From assembly GCA_910579435.1 (NCBI GenBank), contig CAJTVF010000002.1, positions 1 through 64,000 of the forward strand: a DNA stretch of 64,000 nt. Direction: 5' to 3'. Shown here in pieces: positions 40,851 through 49,026 of the stretch; position 1 is the stretch's first letter; each line of letters opens with the position of its first letter. This stretch comes from an uncultured Oscillibacter sp. GTDB taxonomy: Bacteria > Bacillota > Clostridia > Oscillospirales > Oscillospiraceae. The translations under genes and the position numbers were made by a program. The notes under the pieces are model-generated. The model saw only the letters and a list, made by a program, of their open reading frames with translations. It searched no databases and was not told the DNA's origin.

Positions 40851-41471
40851 ATGACCGGCAAAACCTTTATCTGGGACCTGGACGGGACCCTGCTGGACTC
40901 CTACGGGGTCATTGTCTCCAGCCTTCATCAGACCCTGGAGGACCTGGGCGTCCCCATGGACGAATCCGAGATCCGCCGCCTGGCCACAGAAGGCTCCGTC
41001 AGCGACGTGGTGCGCCGCGCGGCGGCGGAGACCGGGCGGACCTTTCAGGAGATCAAGGACCGCTATTCCGCAATCAGCGGCGGGCGGTACCGGGAGATCA
41101 CCGCCATGCCCCACGCCCGGGAGGCCCTGGAGGAAACCGCCGCCCTGGGGGCGGTCCACTTTGTCTACACCCACCGGGGGACCACCACCGTCCCGGTGCT
41201 GGAAAACCTGGGCCTGGACCGCTTTTTCCGGGAGGTGGTCTCCAGCCTGAACGGCTTCCCCCGGAAGCCCGCACCCGACGCCCTGCTCTACCTGCTGGAG
41301 AAATACCGCCTGGAAACGGACCGGGTGTACTACGTGGGGGACCGGACCCTGGACGTGGGCTGCGCCAAAAGCGCCGGGGTGCGAAGCGTCCTCTACTCCC
41401 CCTCCGGGACCGGGACGGCGGACTATGTGATTCGGGATCTGCTGGACGTCCGGTCCATCGCGGCGGAATGA
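40851..41471 (+). CDS. HAD-superfamily phosphatase (Gph/PgmB-like)
   Basis: 206 aa. Motif I FIWDLDGTLLDSYG, cap domain residues ~15-80, motif II (Thr in VYTHRG), motif III Lys in GFPRKPAPDAL and motif IV YYVGDRTLDVGCAKSAG. Likely acts on a small phosphorylated metabolite such as phosphoglycolate or a sugar phosphate. ATG 40851 has GGAGGG 7 nt upstream; an in-frame ATG at 40830 lacks one. Confidence 0.88.
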   Translation: MTGKTFIWDLDGTLLDSYGVIVSSLHQTLEDLGVPMDESEIRRLATEGSVSDVVRRAAAETGRTFQEIKDRYSAISGGRYREITAMPHAREALEETAALGAVHFVYTHRGTTTVPVLENLGLDRFFREVVSSLNGFPRKPAPDALLYLLEKYRLETDRVYYVGDRTLDVGCAKSAGVRSVLYSPSGTGTADYVIRDLLDVRSIAAE

Positions 41472-41534
41472 AACACAGGCGAGCCTCCTCGAAGGTCCGC
41501 CATATACGGAATTGAAGAAAGCGGGGAACACAGC

Positions 41535-41954
41535 ATGGAACAGCGGGAACACGCCGTCCGCCTCTGGTTTGACATGTGGCTGAAAAAGGCGGACCTAGGC
41601 ATTCTCAGCCTCTTTTCAGAGGACGCCGTTTACATTGAGAGCTGGGGGCCGGAGTACCACGGCGCTCAGAAAATCAAGCTCTGGTTCGACGAGTGGAACA
41701 CCCGGGGGACTGTCCTTCAGTGGGATATCCTCCAGTTTTTCCACCGGGAGGACCAGACCGTGGTGCAATGGTACTTCCGGAACCAAATGAACGGCGGCCG
41801 GGCGGAGGCCTTCGACGGGCTGTCCCTAATCCGCTGGGATCCGGCGGGCCGCATCCGCTTCTTACAGGAGTTCGGCTGCAACGAGTCCCGGTACGACCCC
41901 TATCAGGACGGCCCCGTCCCGAAATTCCGGGAGGGCTCCATCGCCTGGTTTTAG
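41535..41954 (+). CDS. NTF2/SnoaL-like protein
   Basis: 139 aa, soluble. The cone-shaped NTF2 fold is suggested by RLWFDMWLKKADLGILSLF, SEDAVYIESWGPEYHG and VVQWYFRNQMNG. In these families the pocket may bind a small molecule or act as an isomerase/cyclase; no substrate can be assigned. RBS is weak (GGGGAACA). It lies 63 bases after the HAD gene and before a terminator. Confidence 0.8.
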   Translation: MEQREHAVRLWFDMWLKKADLGILSLFSEDAVYIESWGPEYHGAQKIKLWFDEWNTRGTVLQWDILQFFHREDQTVVQWYFRNQMNGGRAEAFDGLSLIRWDPAGRIRFLQEFGCNESRYDPYQDGPVPKFREGSIAWF

Positions 41955-41958
41955 AGCA

Positions 41959-42001
41959 AACGCCGCCCGGGCCCTTTGCCCGGACGGCGTTCCTTGCTTT
42001 T
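41959..42001. terminator. Terminator between convergent genes
   Basis: AACGCCG-CCGGGC / GCCCGG-CGGCGTT stem with tails TTCCTTGCTTTT on the plus strand; also close behind the mgtE stop on the minus strand. Confidence 0.65.
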
Positions 42002-42017
42002 GCCCGCGGGTCCGCCC

Positions 42018-43400
42018 TCACAGCCCCAGAATCGCCGAGGCGAAGCGGAAGTAAATCAGCAGGGAAATGGCGTCCACGATGGTGGTAATGAAAGGCGAGG
42101 CCATCACCGCCGGGTCAAAACCGATGCGCTTGGCCAGCATGGGCAGGGAACAGCCTACCAGCTTGGCGCAGACAACGGTACATACCAATGTGCCGCAGAT
42201 GACCGCCGCCACGTGCACGGTTACCATGGGGTTATGGAACAGCATCCGGTCAATGAGCATCAGCTTGGCGAAGTTGGCCGCCGCCAGCGTCACGCCGCAG
42301 ACCGCCGCCACCCGCAGCTCCTTCCAGAGAACCCGAAAAAAATCGGAGAAGCTGATTTCCCCCAGGGAAAGGCCCCGGATGACGGTAACGCTGGCCTGGG
42401 AGCCGCAGTTGCCGCCGCTGTCCATCAGCATGGGAATATAGGCGGTGAGAATGGTCGCCGCCGCCAGGGCCCGCTCAAAACTGGCGATGATCTGCCCGGT
42501 GAAGGTGGCGGAAATCATCAGCAGCAGAAGCCAAGGGATACGGGCCTTATAGGTCTCCAGTGTGCTGGTTTTCAGATAGGGCTTGTCGGAGGGGAGGATG
42601 GCGGCCATTTTCTCAATGTCCTCCGTGACCTCCTCCTGCAAGACGTCGATGGCGTCGTCCACCGTGACGATGCCCACCAGCCGCTCCTCCTTGTCCACCA
42701 CAGGCAGGGCCAGGAAGTCGTACTTCCCCAGGGCCCGGGCCACGGCCTCCTGGTCGTCCAGGGTCTGGACGGCGATGAGGTGCCGCTCCATAATGTCGCC
42801 GATGACGTCGTCCTCCTCCGCCAGGAGCAGCGTGCGGATGGTCAGGAGGCCGATCAGATGCCGCCGGTCGTCGATGACGTAGCAGATGTTGATGGTCTCC
42901 TTGTCCGGCCCCGTCCGGCGGATGCGCTTCAGTGCGTCCTCCACCGTCATGGTGGCCTTCAGGTCCACAAACTCCGTGGTCATGATGCTGCCGGCGGAAT
43001 CCTCCGGGTATTTCAGCACCTCGTTGATGCTCTTGCGCATCTCCGGGTCGCAGTGGCGCAGGATGCGCTTCACCACTCCGGCGGGCATCTCCTCCACGAT
43101 ATCGGCGGCGTCGTCCAGGTAGAGCTCGTCCAGGACCTCCTTCAGCTCCGTGTTGGAGAAGCTGTGGATCAGCAGCTCCTGGTCGTCGCTGTCCAGCTCC
43201 ACGAAGACCTCCGCCGCCAGCTCCTTGGGCAGCAGCCGGAACACCACCGGGACCTTCTCGTCCAGGTCCCGGCACAAAGAGGCGATGTCCGCCGCCTCCA
43301 TGGGCAGCAACAGGTCCCGGAGCTCCGGGTAGCGTTTTCGGCTGAACAGCTCCTCAATTTTTTCCAGCAGCTCCGCCCGTTCCTTTTGCAGTTCAAACAT
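42018..43400 (-). CDS. mgtE: Magnesium transporter MgtE
   Basis: 460 aa. Mg2+ channel. N-terminal superhelical domain (residues ~20-130), tandem CBS domains (MTTEFVDLKATMTVEDALKR, then LIAVQTLDDQEAVARAL), a plug helix and five membrane helices with the pore signature YIPMLMDSGGNCGSQAS. Mg2+ binding by the N and CBS domains closes the channel in homologues. ATG 43400 preceded by GAGGAGG. Its leader holds an M-box and terminator, so expression is also Mg2+-controlled at the RNA level. Confidence 0.96.
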   Translation of the reverse strand: MFELQKERAELLEKIEELFSRKRYPELRDLLLPMEAADIASLCRDLDEKVPVVFRLLPKELAAEVFVELDSDDQELLIHSFSNTELKEVLDELYLDDAADIVEEMPAGVVKRILRHCDPEMRKSINEVLKYPEDSAGSIMTTEFVDLKATMTVEDALKRIRRTGPDKETINICYVIDDRRHLIGLLTIRTLLLAEEDDVIGDIMERHLIAVQTLDDQEAVARALGKYDFLALPVVDKEERLVGIVTVDDAIDVLQEEVTEDIEKMAAILPSDKPYLKTSTLETYKARIPWLLLLMISATFTGQIIASFERALAAATILTAYIPMLMDSGGNCGSQASVTVIRGLSLGEISFSDFFRVLWKELRVAAVCGVTLAAANFAKLMLIDRMLFHNPMVTVHVAAVICGTLVCTVVCAKLVGCSLPMLAKRIGFDPAVMASPFITTIVDAISLLIYFRFASAILGL

Positions 43401-43436
43401 GCCGGGACCTCCTCTCCTTACAGATGTTGAAAAACG

Positions 43437-43475
43437 CGAAAAATCTCCAATCGTTCCGGGCAGGTACGACTGGAG
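43437..43475 (-). terminator. Expression-platform terminator of the M-box
   Basis: On the minus strand CTCCAGTCGT pairs with ACGATTGGAG and ATTTTTC follows, between the M-box and mgtE. Confidence 0.8.
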
Positions 43476-43514
43476 AATCTCCCTCACTGACAGGCCGGGC
43501 GCCCCGCGCCCTGC

Positions 43515-43672
43515 CCCTACCGTTCGAGCTTTAGCCTCACAAGGCGGTGAAATCGCATTAGATGATACCTTGACGTTCGATATCGCCTGTTCAAACCAAC
43601 TGATGATGTCTCCATCACTTCGCGGCAGCGACCCATATCCTTGTGGTAGCCTTACCTACCGGACCATATGAA
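43515..43672 (-). promoter_or_regulatory. M-box (ykoK) magnesium riboswitch
   Basis: Minus strand reads GGTAGGTAAGGCTACC (43645-43660), then ATATGGGTCGCTGCCGC, a variable hairpin, and near the 3' end GAGGCTAAAGCTC, which are the conserved M-box blocks. Bound Mg2+ should favour the terminator at 43437-43475 and shut off mgtE. Confidence 0.9.
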
Positions 43673-43692
43673 GTTTTTCCGTGCTCGTCTAT

Positions 43693-43719
43693 ATTATACC
43701 TATTTTCAGTCCCTGTCAA
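43693..43719 (-). promoter_or_regulatory. Promoter of the M-box/mgtE transcript
   Basis: Minus strand TTGACA (43714-43719) with TATAAT at 43693-43698 (15-nt spacing) overlapping TAATAT at 17-nt spacing; either gives a start close to the M-box 5' end. Confidence 0.65.
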
Positions 43720-43866
43720 GGGCGGGGCAGCAAAGTACCGTCTGCCGTCCGCGCTGCTGCCTTGAAACTCCGGTTCTTTCGAAAATCACAAATTGAACCT
43801 GAAGGCTGGTTGTGGTATCATCAGAAACTCAAAACCGGAATTTGCAGAGTGCCAAGGAGTATCCAT

Positions 43867-44487
43867 ATGAAAAACTTTTCTATGCCCGAACACGTGTCTG
43901 CAACTTTAGAACTGGATGAACTCACACGATTAAGACGCAGTTTAGAAGCTGCCGTATCAAAAGAAGAAACTGAAGAGATTTTATCGGAGCTTTCCCTGCC
44001 TGTAAACTCCACGCCGGAGGTCCGTGCCGAATGGGCAGACAAATTATCGGCACGATTGGAAAGCCGGTTTGATGAGCATACGGTTAAGACGATTCGGAAA
44101 AAATGCTATTGCAATGAACTTGGCAGATTAGAAGAAACGGCGGAAATTTTTAAGGAGCTGTATCTGTCCCTTCATAAAGATCTGCACAGTTTTGTGAATG
44201 CCCTAAATGAAAAAGGGGCTGGCTGGTATATAGACGGCAATCATCTATATACAAAAATGTTTATATGTGAATGTCCGATGCTGGAAAAGGCAAAAACTAC
44301 CCATTCATTGACCTGGTGTCATTGCACGGCAGGCTACAGCGAGAAGCTGTTTGAGATTGTTTTCGGGACACCGGTCGATGCGGAAATTATACATAGCATA
44401 CGGCAGGGGTTTGATGATTGCCTGTTAAGAATCACATTTAAGGAACCACTGATGAAATCCCCGCATGCAGTCATTCCCTCAATTTAA
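43867..44487 (+). CDS. Hypothetical protein, AT-richer than its surroundings
   Basis: 206 aa. A helical, charged N-terminal half (LDELTRLRRSLEAAVSKEETEEILSEL shortened here to its pattern of Leu/Glu heptads) and a C-terminal half with CYCNELGRLEE, FICECPMLEKA and WCHCTAGYSEKLFE. The four Cys clusters suggest a metal or redox site. It resembles uncharacterised clostridial proteins, perhaps the DUF6144 type, with low certainty. ATG 43867 was chosen for AAGGAG upstream; the longer frame to 43681 runs into the mgtE promoter. Its codon use, with many AAA, TTA and GAT codons, differs from the neighbours and suggests transfer. Confidence 0.8.
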   Translation: MKNFSMPEHVSATLELDELTRLRRSLEAAVSKEETEEILSELSLPVNSTPEVRAEWADKLSARLESRFDEHTVKTIRKKCYCNELGRLEETAEIFKELYLSLHKDLHSFVNALNEKGAGWYIDGNHLYTKMFICECPMLEKAKTTHSLTWCHCTAGYSEKLFEIVFGTPVDAEIIHSIRQGFDDCLLRITFKEPLMKSPHAVIPSI

Positions 44488-44648
44488 ACTGCGGAAGATT
44501 CCCCTGCGGGGAGCGGAACATCCGGCCCCGTGAATTTTCCTCGACCTTTCCGGAAATTTGTGGTATACTATCAACCTGTCCGATGTCTTTCTATTTCGAC
44601 ACTGGAACGGACAGAGATTCACCTCCGCCAAGAAAGGACGGCTAAACT

Positions 44649-45962
44649 ATGTGGGCTGACAAAAGCGTATTCTACCAAATCTATCCTCTGGGCTTCTGCG
44701 GCGCGCCGAAGGAAAACGACGGCGTCACCGTGAACCGCATCGGCAAGATCGCGGACTGGGCCTCCCATATCCAAAAGCTGGGAGCCGACGCCGTTTACCT
44801 CTCCCCCATTTTCGAGAGCGACCGCCACGGCTACGACACCCGGGACTACCGGAAGGTGGACTGCCGCCTGGGAACCAACGAGGACTTCGCCCGGGTGGCG
44901 GAGGCCCTCCACGCCCATGGCATCAAGGTGGTGCTGGACGGCGTGTTCAACCATGTAGGCCGGGGCTTCTGGGCCTTCCGGGACGTGCAGGAGAAAAAGT
45001 GGGACTCCCCCTACAAGGACTGGTTCCACATCAACTTCGACGGCAACTCCAATTACAACGACGGCTTCTGGTACGAGGGCTGGGAGGGCCACTTCGAGCT
45101 GGTGAAGCTGAACCTCCGAAACCCGGCGGTGGTGGACTACCTGCTGGACTGCGTGAAGTTCTGGGCAGAGGAGTTCGGCATCGACGGCCTCCGGCTGGAC
45201 GTGGCCTACTGCCTGGAGGTGGACTTCCTCCGCCGCCTCCGTTCCTTTACCGAGGGCTTGAAGCCGGAGTTCTTCCTGGTGGGGGAAACCCTCCACGGGG
45301 ACTACAACCGCTGGGTGGGGGACGGCCTGCTCCACAGCTGCACGAATTACGAGTGCTATAAGGGCCTCTATTCCAGCCTGAACTCCATGAACCTCTTTGA
45401 GATCGTCCACAGCCTCAAGCGCCAGTTCGGCCCGGAGCAGTGGACCCTTTACAAGGGCAAGCACCTTCTCTGCTTCGCCGACAACCACGACGTCACCCGG
45501 GCCGCCAGCATCCTGACGAACCCCGCCCACCTGCCTCTGATCTACGGCCTGGCCTTCGGCATGCCCGGCATCCCCTGCCTGTACTACGGCAGCGAATGGG
45601 GGGCCAAGGGGGAGAAATCCCAGGGGGACGACGCCCTCCGCCCCGCCTTTGACCAGCCGGAGTGGACGGACCTGACGGACCAGATCGCCGCCATGGCCAA
45701 GGCCCATAAGGAGAGCGGCGCCCTGTGCTATGGCGACTTCAAGGACCTGGTTCTCACCAACCACCAGACCGTTTTCCAGCGCCGGACAGACTCGGAGCGG
45801 GTGCTGGTGGCCATCAACGCCGCAGGTGAGCCCTACACCGCCCACTTTGACGCGGGCTGCGGCCAGGCGGTGGACCTCCTCACCGGGAAGCCCCACGACT
45901 TCGGCGGCGGCAGCGAACTGCCCCCCTACAGTGTGGCGTTCTGGAAGTGCGAGAGAGTATAA
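44649..45962 (+). CDS. GH13 alpha-amylase family protein
   Basis: 437 aa, no signal peptide, so cytoplasmic. Conserved regions: YLSPIFESDRHGYDTRDY, region I VVLDGVFNHVG, region II IDGLRLDVAYC with the nucleophile Asp, region III FFLVGETLHGD with the acid/base Glu, and region IV LCFADNHDVTR with the transition-state Asp. It probably degrades maltodextrins or related alpha-glucans inside the cell. RBS AAAGGA before ATG 44649. The stop is separated from its likely terminator at 46306 by two nested mobile elements. Confidence 0.92.
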   Translation: MWADKSVFYQIYPLGFCGAPKENDGVTVNRIGKIADWASHIQKLGADAVYLSPIFESDRHGYDTRDYRKVDCRLGTNEDFARVAEALHAHGIKVVLDGVFNHVGRGFWAFRDVQEKKWDSPYKDWFHINFDGNSNYNDGFWYEGWEGHFELVKLNLRNPAVVDYLLDCVKFWAEEFGIDGLRLDVAYCLEVDFLRRLRSFTEGLKPEFFLVGETLHGDYNRWVGDGLLHSCTNYECYKGLYSSLNSMNLFEIVHSLKRQFGPEQWTLYKGKHLLCFADNHDVTRAASILTNPAHLPLIYGLAFGMPGIPCLYYGSEWGAKGEKSQGDDALRPAFDQPEWTDLTDQIAAMAKAHKESGALCYGDFKDLVLTNHQTVFQRRTDSERVLVAINAAGEPYTAHFDAGCGQAVDLLTGKPHDFGGGSELPPYSVAFWKCERV

Positions 45963-45974
45963 ATATTTTATATA

Positions 45975-46298
45975 GGCCTTGTTTGAAAATTGGCGGAATG
46001 CCCAACGGTGAGAGATTTTTTCGCCAATCAAGGCAAATTTTCGCGGGCGGGCTGACGCCCGGCAAGAAAATTTAAGGAAGCACTGATTAAATCAACGTGT
46101 GCAGATTTGCGCCAGAAATTTCTGCTGACAAGGAAGAAAATCGCGGGAATCCTGACGGATTTCAAGATTTTCTAACGCAGTCCAGCGGGAATTTATGGCG
46201 TGAAGCTGTGTGCGGGGATTTCATCAGTGGTTCCTTAACGCAGAGTGGCGGAAAAAGATCCGCCGCTTTGGGCGTTTTGCCATTTTTCAAACAAGGCC
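45975..46298 (+). mobile_element. MITE-like element type 1, copy B, interrupted by a type 2 element
   Basis: Ends GGCCTTGTTTGAAAA and its complement, flanked by TA (45973-45974, 46299-46300), as in copy A. Total 324 bp; subtracting the inserted 159-bp element and its 4-bp TTAA duplication leaves exactly 161 bp, the length of copy A. Its own core hairpin is GGCGGG-CTGACG-CCCGGC at 46046-46063, with five of six pairs. Lies between the GH13 gene and its terminator. Confidence 0.88.
46076..46234 (+). mobile_element. MITE-like element type 2, copy B (nested)
   Basis: Begins GGAAGCACTGATTAAATC and ends with an imperfect complement (GATTTCATCAGTGGTTCC), flanked by TTAA at 46072-46075 and 46235-46238. 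159 bp, the same as copy A at 25372. Core hairpin GGAATC-CTGACG-GATTTC at 46146-46163. It inserted into the type 1 element right after that element's own core hairpin. Confidence 0.88.
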
Positions 46299-46305
46299 TA
46301 AAGTC

Positions 46306-46342
46306 AACCACCGCCAAAGCCGGGACTTTGGCGGTGGTTTTT
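46306..46342 (+). terminator. Rho-independent terminator, probably of the GH13 gene
   Basis: AACCACCGCCAAAG-CCGGGA-CTTTGGCGGTGGTT followed by TTT. It follows the nested elements directly. Confidence 0.8.
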
Positions 46343-47036
46343 ATTCCGCTGTGCTCCAGGTGCTCCGCCCCCTCCCGGCGGAGAGGAGGGTAAACTCGTT
46401 CTTCCGGAACCGGATCAGTCCCTCCGCCTCCATCCGGCTCAGCTCGTGGGACAAGGCGCTGCGGTTCACGCAGAGGAACGCCGCCAGCTCCTCCCGGGAG
46501 AAGGGAATGCGGAAAGTCTGGGTCCCCCGCCGCTCCGCCTGCATGGTGAGGTAGACCAGCACCCGGTCCCGGAGGCCCCGCTGGGCCAGGATGGCCAGCC
46601 GGTAGTGCTTGCGGAGATTGCCGTCAGAGAGGATGGTCAGCAGATTCCGCCAGAGGACCTCCCGCGTCTCCCCGGACAGCTCCCCCGGCTCCAGCAGCAG
46701 CGCCGCTGGAAACCGGAGGATTTGGAGCGGCGCGGCGGCTGCGGCGTAATAGGGCGAGCGGCGGCTGCGGGTGCAGATCAGGTCCGTCCCTACGGTATAG
46801 CCAGCCCCCAGGAGGTCCATCAGGCTGGTGGTCCCGTCGGAAAAAATCTGCAGAATCTGCGTTTTCCCCCGGAGGACCACGGCAAACCAGTCCACCCGGT
46901 CCCCCGGGGCAACGAGGACAGCCTGCCTCTCATAGTCCCGCAGTCTTCCCCAGGGCAGGACTTCCCGCTCCAGGGTCTCCGGGGACAGTCCCTGAAACAG
47001 GCGGCATTGCGTCAGCATGGACAGCGGCGTATCCAA
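46341..47036 (-). CDS. Crp/Fnr-family transcriptional regulator
   Basis: 231 aa. N-terminal cyclic-nucleotide-type beta-barrel (residues ~15-125; QAVLVAPGDRVDWFAVVLRGKTQIL), dimerisation helix, and C-terminal helix-turn-helix with FSREELAAFLCVNRSALSHELSRMEAEGLI. No Cys ligands for an FNR iron-sulfur cluster are evident, so the effector is unknown. Divergent from moaA with an inverted repeat between, which points to control of the molybdenum cofactor operon and of itself. Confidence 0.9.
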   Translation of the reverse strand: MDTPLSMLTQCRLFQGLSPETLEREVLPWGRLRDYERQAVLVAPGDRVDWFAVVLRGKTQILQIFSDGTTSLMDLLGAGYTVGTDLICTRSRRSPYYAAAAAPLQILRFPAALLLEPGELSGETREVLWRNLLTILSDGNLRKHYRLAILAQRGLRDRVLVYLTMQAERRGTQTFRIPFSREELAAFLCVNRSALSHELSRMEAEGLIRFRKNEFTLLSAGRGRSTWSTAE

Positions 47037-47058
47037 AGGCTTCCCTCCCCTCGTGGAA

Positions 47059-47087
47059 ATTATAGCAGAAGAAAGTTGTCAAAACAA
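47059..47087 (-). promoter_or_regulatory. Promoter of the Crp/Fnr gene
   Basis: Minus strand TTGTTT (47082-47087), 17-nt spacer, consensus TATAAT (47059-47064). The palindrome at 47075-47088 overlaps the -35, so binding there would repress this gene. Confidence 0.6.
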
Positions 47088-47088
47088 C
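47075..47088. promoter_or_regulatory. Probable Crp/Fnr-type operator for moaA operon
   Basis: Perfect inverted repeat GTTGT-CAAA-ACAAC. The moaA -10 TATAAT is at 47111-47116, giving a start near 47123 and placing the palindrome centre at about -41.5, the classic class II activator position. No good -35 is seen for moaA, as expected for an activated promoter. Confidence 0.65.
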
Positions 47089-47156
47089 ATCTTTTTGTCC
47101 AGGCCTCCCGTATAATAATGACAATTTACGCCGCCAGGGAAGAGGGGAAAACCGCC

Positions 47157-48095
47157 ATGCAGGACCGCTACGCCAGGAACATCACCTATCTGCGCCTCTC
47201 CGTCACGGACCTCTGCTCCCTCCGCTGCCGGTACTGCATGCCCGCGGACGGAATCCCCAAGCGGGACCACCGGGACGTCTGCTCCGTGGAGGAGCTGGTA
47301 GAAATCTCCCGGGCCGCCGTGGACTGCGGCGTCCGCAAGGTCCGCCTCACCGGCGGGGAGCCTCTGGTCCGCCGGGGAATTCTGGAGATCTGCCGGGGAA
47401 TTGCCGCCATCCCGGGGGTGGAGGAGCTCTGCCTCACCACCAATGGCCTTTCCCTCCCCCAGCTGGCGGGCCCTCTCAAGGAGGCGGGAGTCAGCCGCCT
47501 GAATATCAGCCTGGATACCCTCCGGCCGGACCGTTACGCCTACATAACCCGGGTGGGCCGCCTGGAAGAGGCGTTCCGGGGACTAAAGGCGGCGGCGGAG
47601 GCCGGATTTACCGGGACAAAGCTGAACGTGGTGCTGATGAAGGGCTTTAACGACGACGAGATACCGGATTTTTTGGACCTTTCCTGCCGGTATCCCGTGG
47701 AGGTCCGGTTCATCGAGCTCATGCCCATCGGAGAGGGGCGGAACGCCCAATTCCTCCCGGCGGAGGCGGTGCTGGAGTCCCATCCCTATCTCCGTCCCCT
47801 GGAGGGCTCCGGCGTGGCCCGGCGGTACCGTTCCCCCGGCGGGCGGGGAACCGTGGGGCTGATCGAGCCCATGAGCCACCGCTTCTGCGGGGAGTGCGAC
47901 CGCATCCGGGTGACGGCGGACGGAAAATTGAAGCCCTGCCTTCACTCGGACCAGGAGATCCCCCTCCGGGGCCTTCACGGCGAGGAGCTCCGCCAGGCTA
48001 TGCGGGACGGCGTCGCCGCCAAGCCCCAGCGGCACCACATGAATGAGACCGGCCGCAGCGAGGCGGGCCGGAACATGCACCAGATTGGAGGCTGA
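47157..48095 (+). CDS. moaA: GTP 3',8-cyclase MoaA
   Basis: 312 aa. Radical-SAM enzyme for the first step of molybdopterin synthesis. N-terminal cluster [31 protein letters not shown], and C-terminal second cluster residues in [20 protein letters not shown]. It ends [14 protein letters not shown], a regular MoaA tail with the Gly-Gly terminus. ATG 47157; the longer reading upstream is antisense to the Crp gene. First gene of a nine-gene molybdenum cluster. Confidence 0.96.
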   Translation: MQDRYARNITYLRLSVTDLCSLRCRYCMPADGIPKRDHRDVCSVEELVEISRAAVDCGVRKVRLTGGEPLVRRGILEICRGIAAIPGVEELCLTTNGLSLPQLAGPLKEAGVSRLNISLDTLRPDRYAYITRVGRLEEAFRGLKAAAEAGFTGTKLNVVLMKGFNDDEIPDFLDLSCRYPVEVRFIELMPIGEGRNAQFLPAEAVLESHPYLRPLEGSGVARRYRSPGGRGTVGLIEPMSHRFCGECDRIRVTADGKLKPCLHSDQEIPLRGLHGEELRQAMRDGVAAKPQRHHMNETGRSEAGRNMHQIGG

Positions 48096-48100
48096 ACCCC

Positions 48101-48571
48101 ATGGAATTGACCCATATCAATGAACAGGGCCGGGCCCGCATGGTGGACGTGACCCAAAAGGAAATCACGTTCCGGCAGGCTGAGGCCGAGGGCCGGGTCC
48201 GTATGAACCCGGAAACCGTGGAACTCATCCGCACCGGCGGGGCCCCCAAGGGGGACGTGCTGGCGGTGGCCCAGGTGGCCGGAATCATGGCCGCCAAGCG
48301 TACCCACGAGCTGATTCCCATGTGCCACCCTCTCCGGCTGACGGCGGTGGACATCTCCTTTACCTTGGAGGAAACCGCCGTCCATATCCGCTCCCAGGTG
48401 AAGTGCAGGGGGGAGACCGGCGTGGAGATGGAGGCCCTGACGGCGGCCTCCGCCGCGGCGCTGACCATCTACGACATGTGCAAGGCCGTCCAGCGGGACA
48501 TGGAGATCACGGACGTCCGCCTCTGCCGGAAAAGCGGCGGCAAGACCGGCGATTATGTAAAGGAGTGGTGA
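48101..48571 (+). CDS. moaC: Cyclic pyranopterin monophosphate synthase MoaC
   Basis: 156 aa. Converts the MoaA product to cPMP. Motifs [62 protein letters not shown] and GGKTGDY are complete. Five bases after moaA. Confidence 0.97.
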   Translation: MELTHINEQGRARMVDVTQKEITFRQAEAEGRVRMNPETVELIRTGGAPKGDVLAVAQVAGIMAAKRTHELIPMCHPLRLTAVDISFTLEETAVHIRSQVKCRGETGVEMEALTAASAAALTIYDMCKAVQRDMEITDVRLCRKSGGKTGDYVKEW

Positions 48572-48573
48572 GC

Positions 48574-49014
48574 ATGGCTGAGGTGGTATCGGTCAACATC
48601 AGCGAGAAAAAGGGCGCCGTCAAGCGGGAGGTCCCGGAAATCCATCTGAAACTCCGCCACGGCATCGTGGGCGACGCCCACGCCGGGGACTGGCGCCGGC
48701 AGATTTCCCTTCTGGCGGAGGAGAGCGTGGACAAAATGCGCTCCCTGCTGCCCGGGCTTCAGCCCGGGGCCTTTGCCGAGAACATCAATACCCGGGGGCT
48801 GGAGCTGAAAACCCTCCCCATCGGGACCCGGCTCCGCCTGGGGGAGACGGTGGTGGAGGTCACCCAGATCGGCAAGGAGTGCCACAGCGACTGCGAAATC
48901 AAACAGCGCACCGGGAAGTGCGTTATGCCCACGGAGGGCATTTTCGCCGTGGTGGTAAAAGAAGGCACAGTCCGCAAGGGCGATGAAATTGAGATCATAA
49001 AAGATTCTGTATAA
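48574..49014 (+). CDS. MOSC domain protein
   Basis: 146 aa, a stand-alone MOSC domain: LKLRHGIVGDAHAGDWRRQISLLAEES, and the conserved Cys region IGKECHSDCEIKQRTGKCVMPTEG reduced here to its Cys pattern (EC, DC, KC). MOSC proteins handle sulfur for molybdenum cofactor sulfuration or transfer. Placement between moaC and the moeA-like gene fits a role in cofactor finishing. ATG 48574, 2 bases after the moaC stop. Confidence 0.9.
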   Translation: MAEVVSVNISEKKGAVKREVPEIHLKLRHGIVGDAHAGDWRRQISLLAEESVDKMRSLLPGLQPGAFAENINTRGLELKTLPIGTRLRLGETVVEVTQIGKECHSDCEIKQRTGKCVMPTEGIFAVVVKEGTVRKGDEIEIIKDSV

Positions 49015-49026
49015 GGAGCGAACGCC

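Noticed and set aside
43399-43671. 90-codon plus-strand frame
   Set aside because: Complement of the M-box riboswitch.
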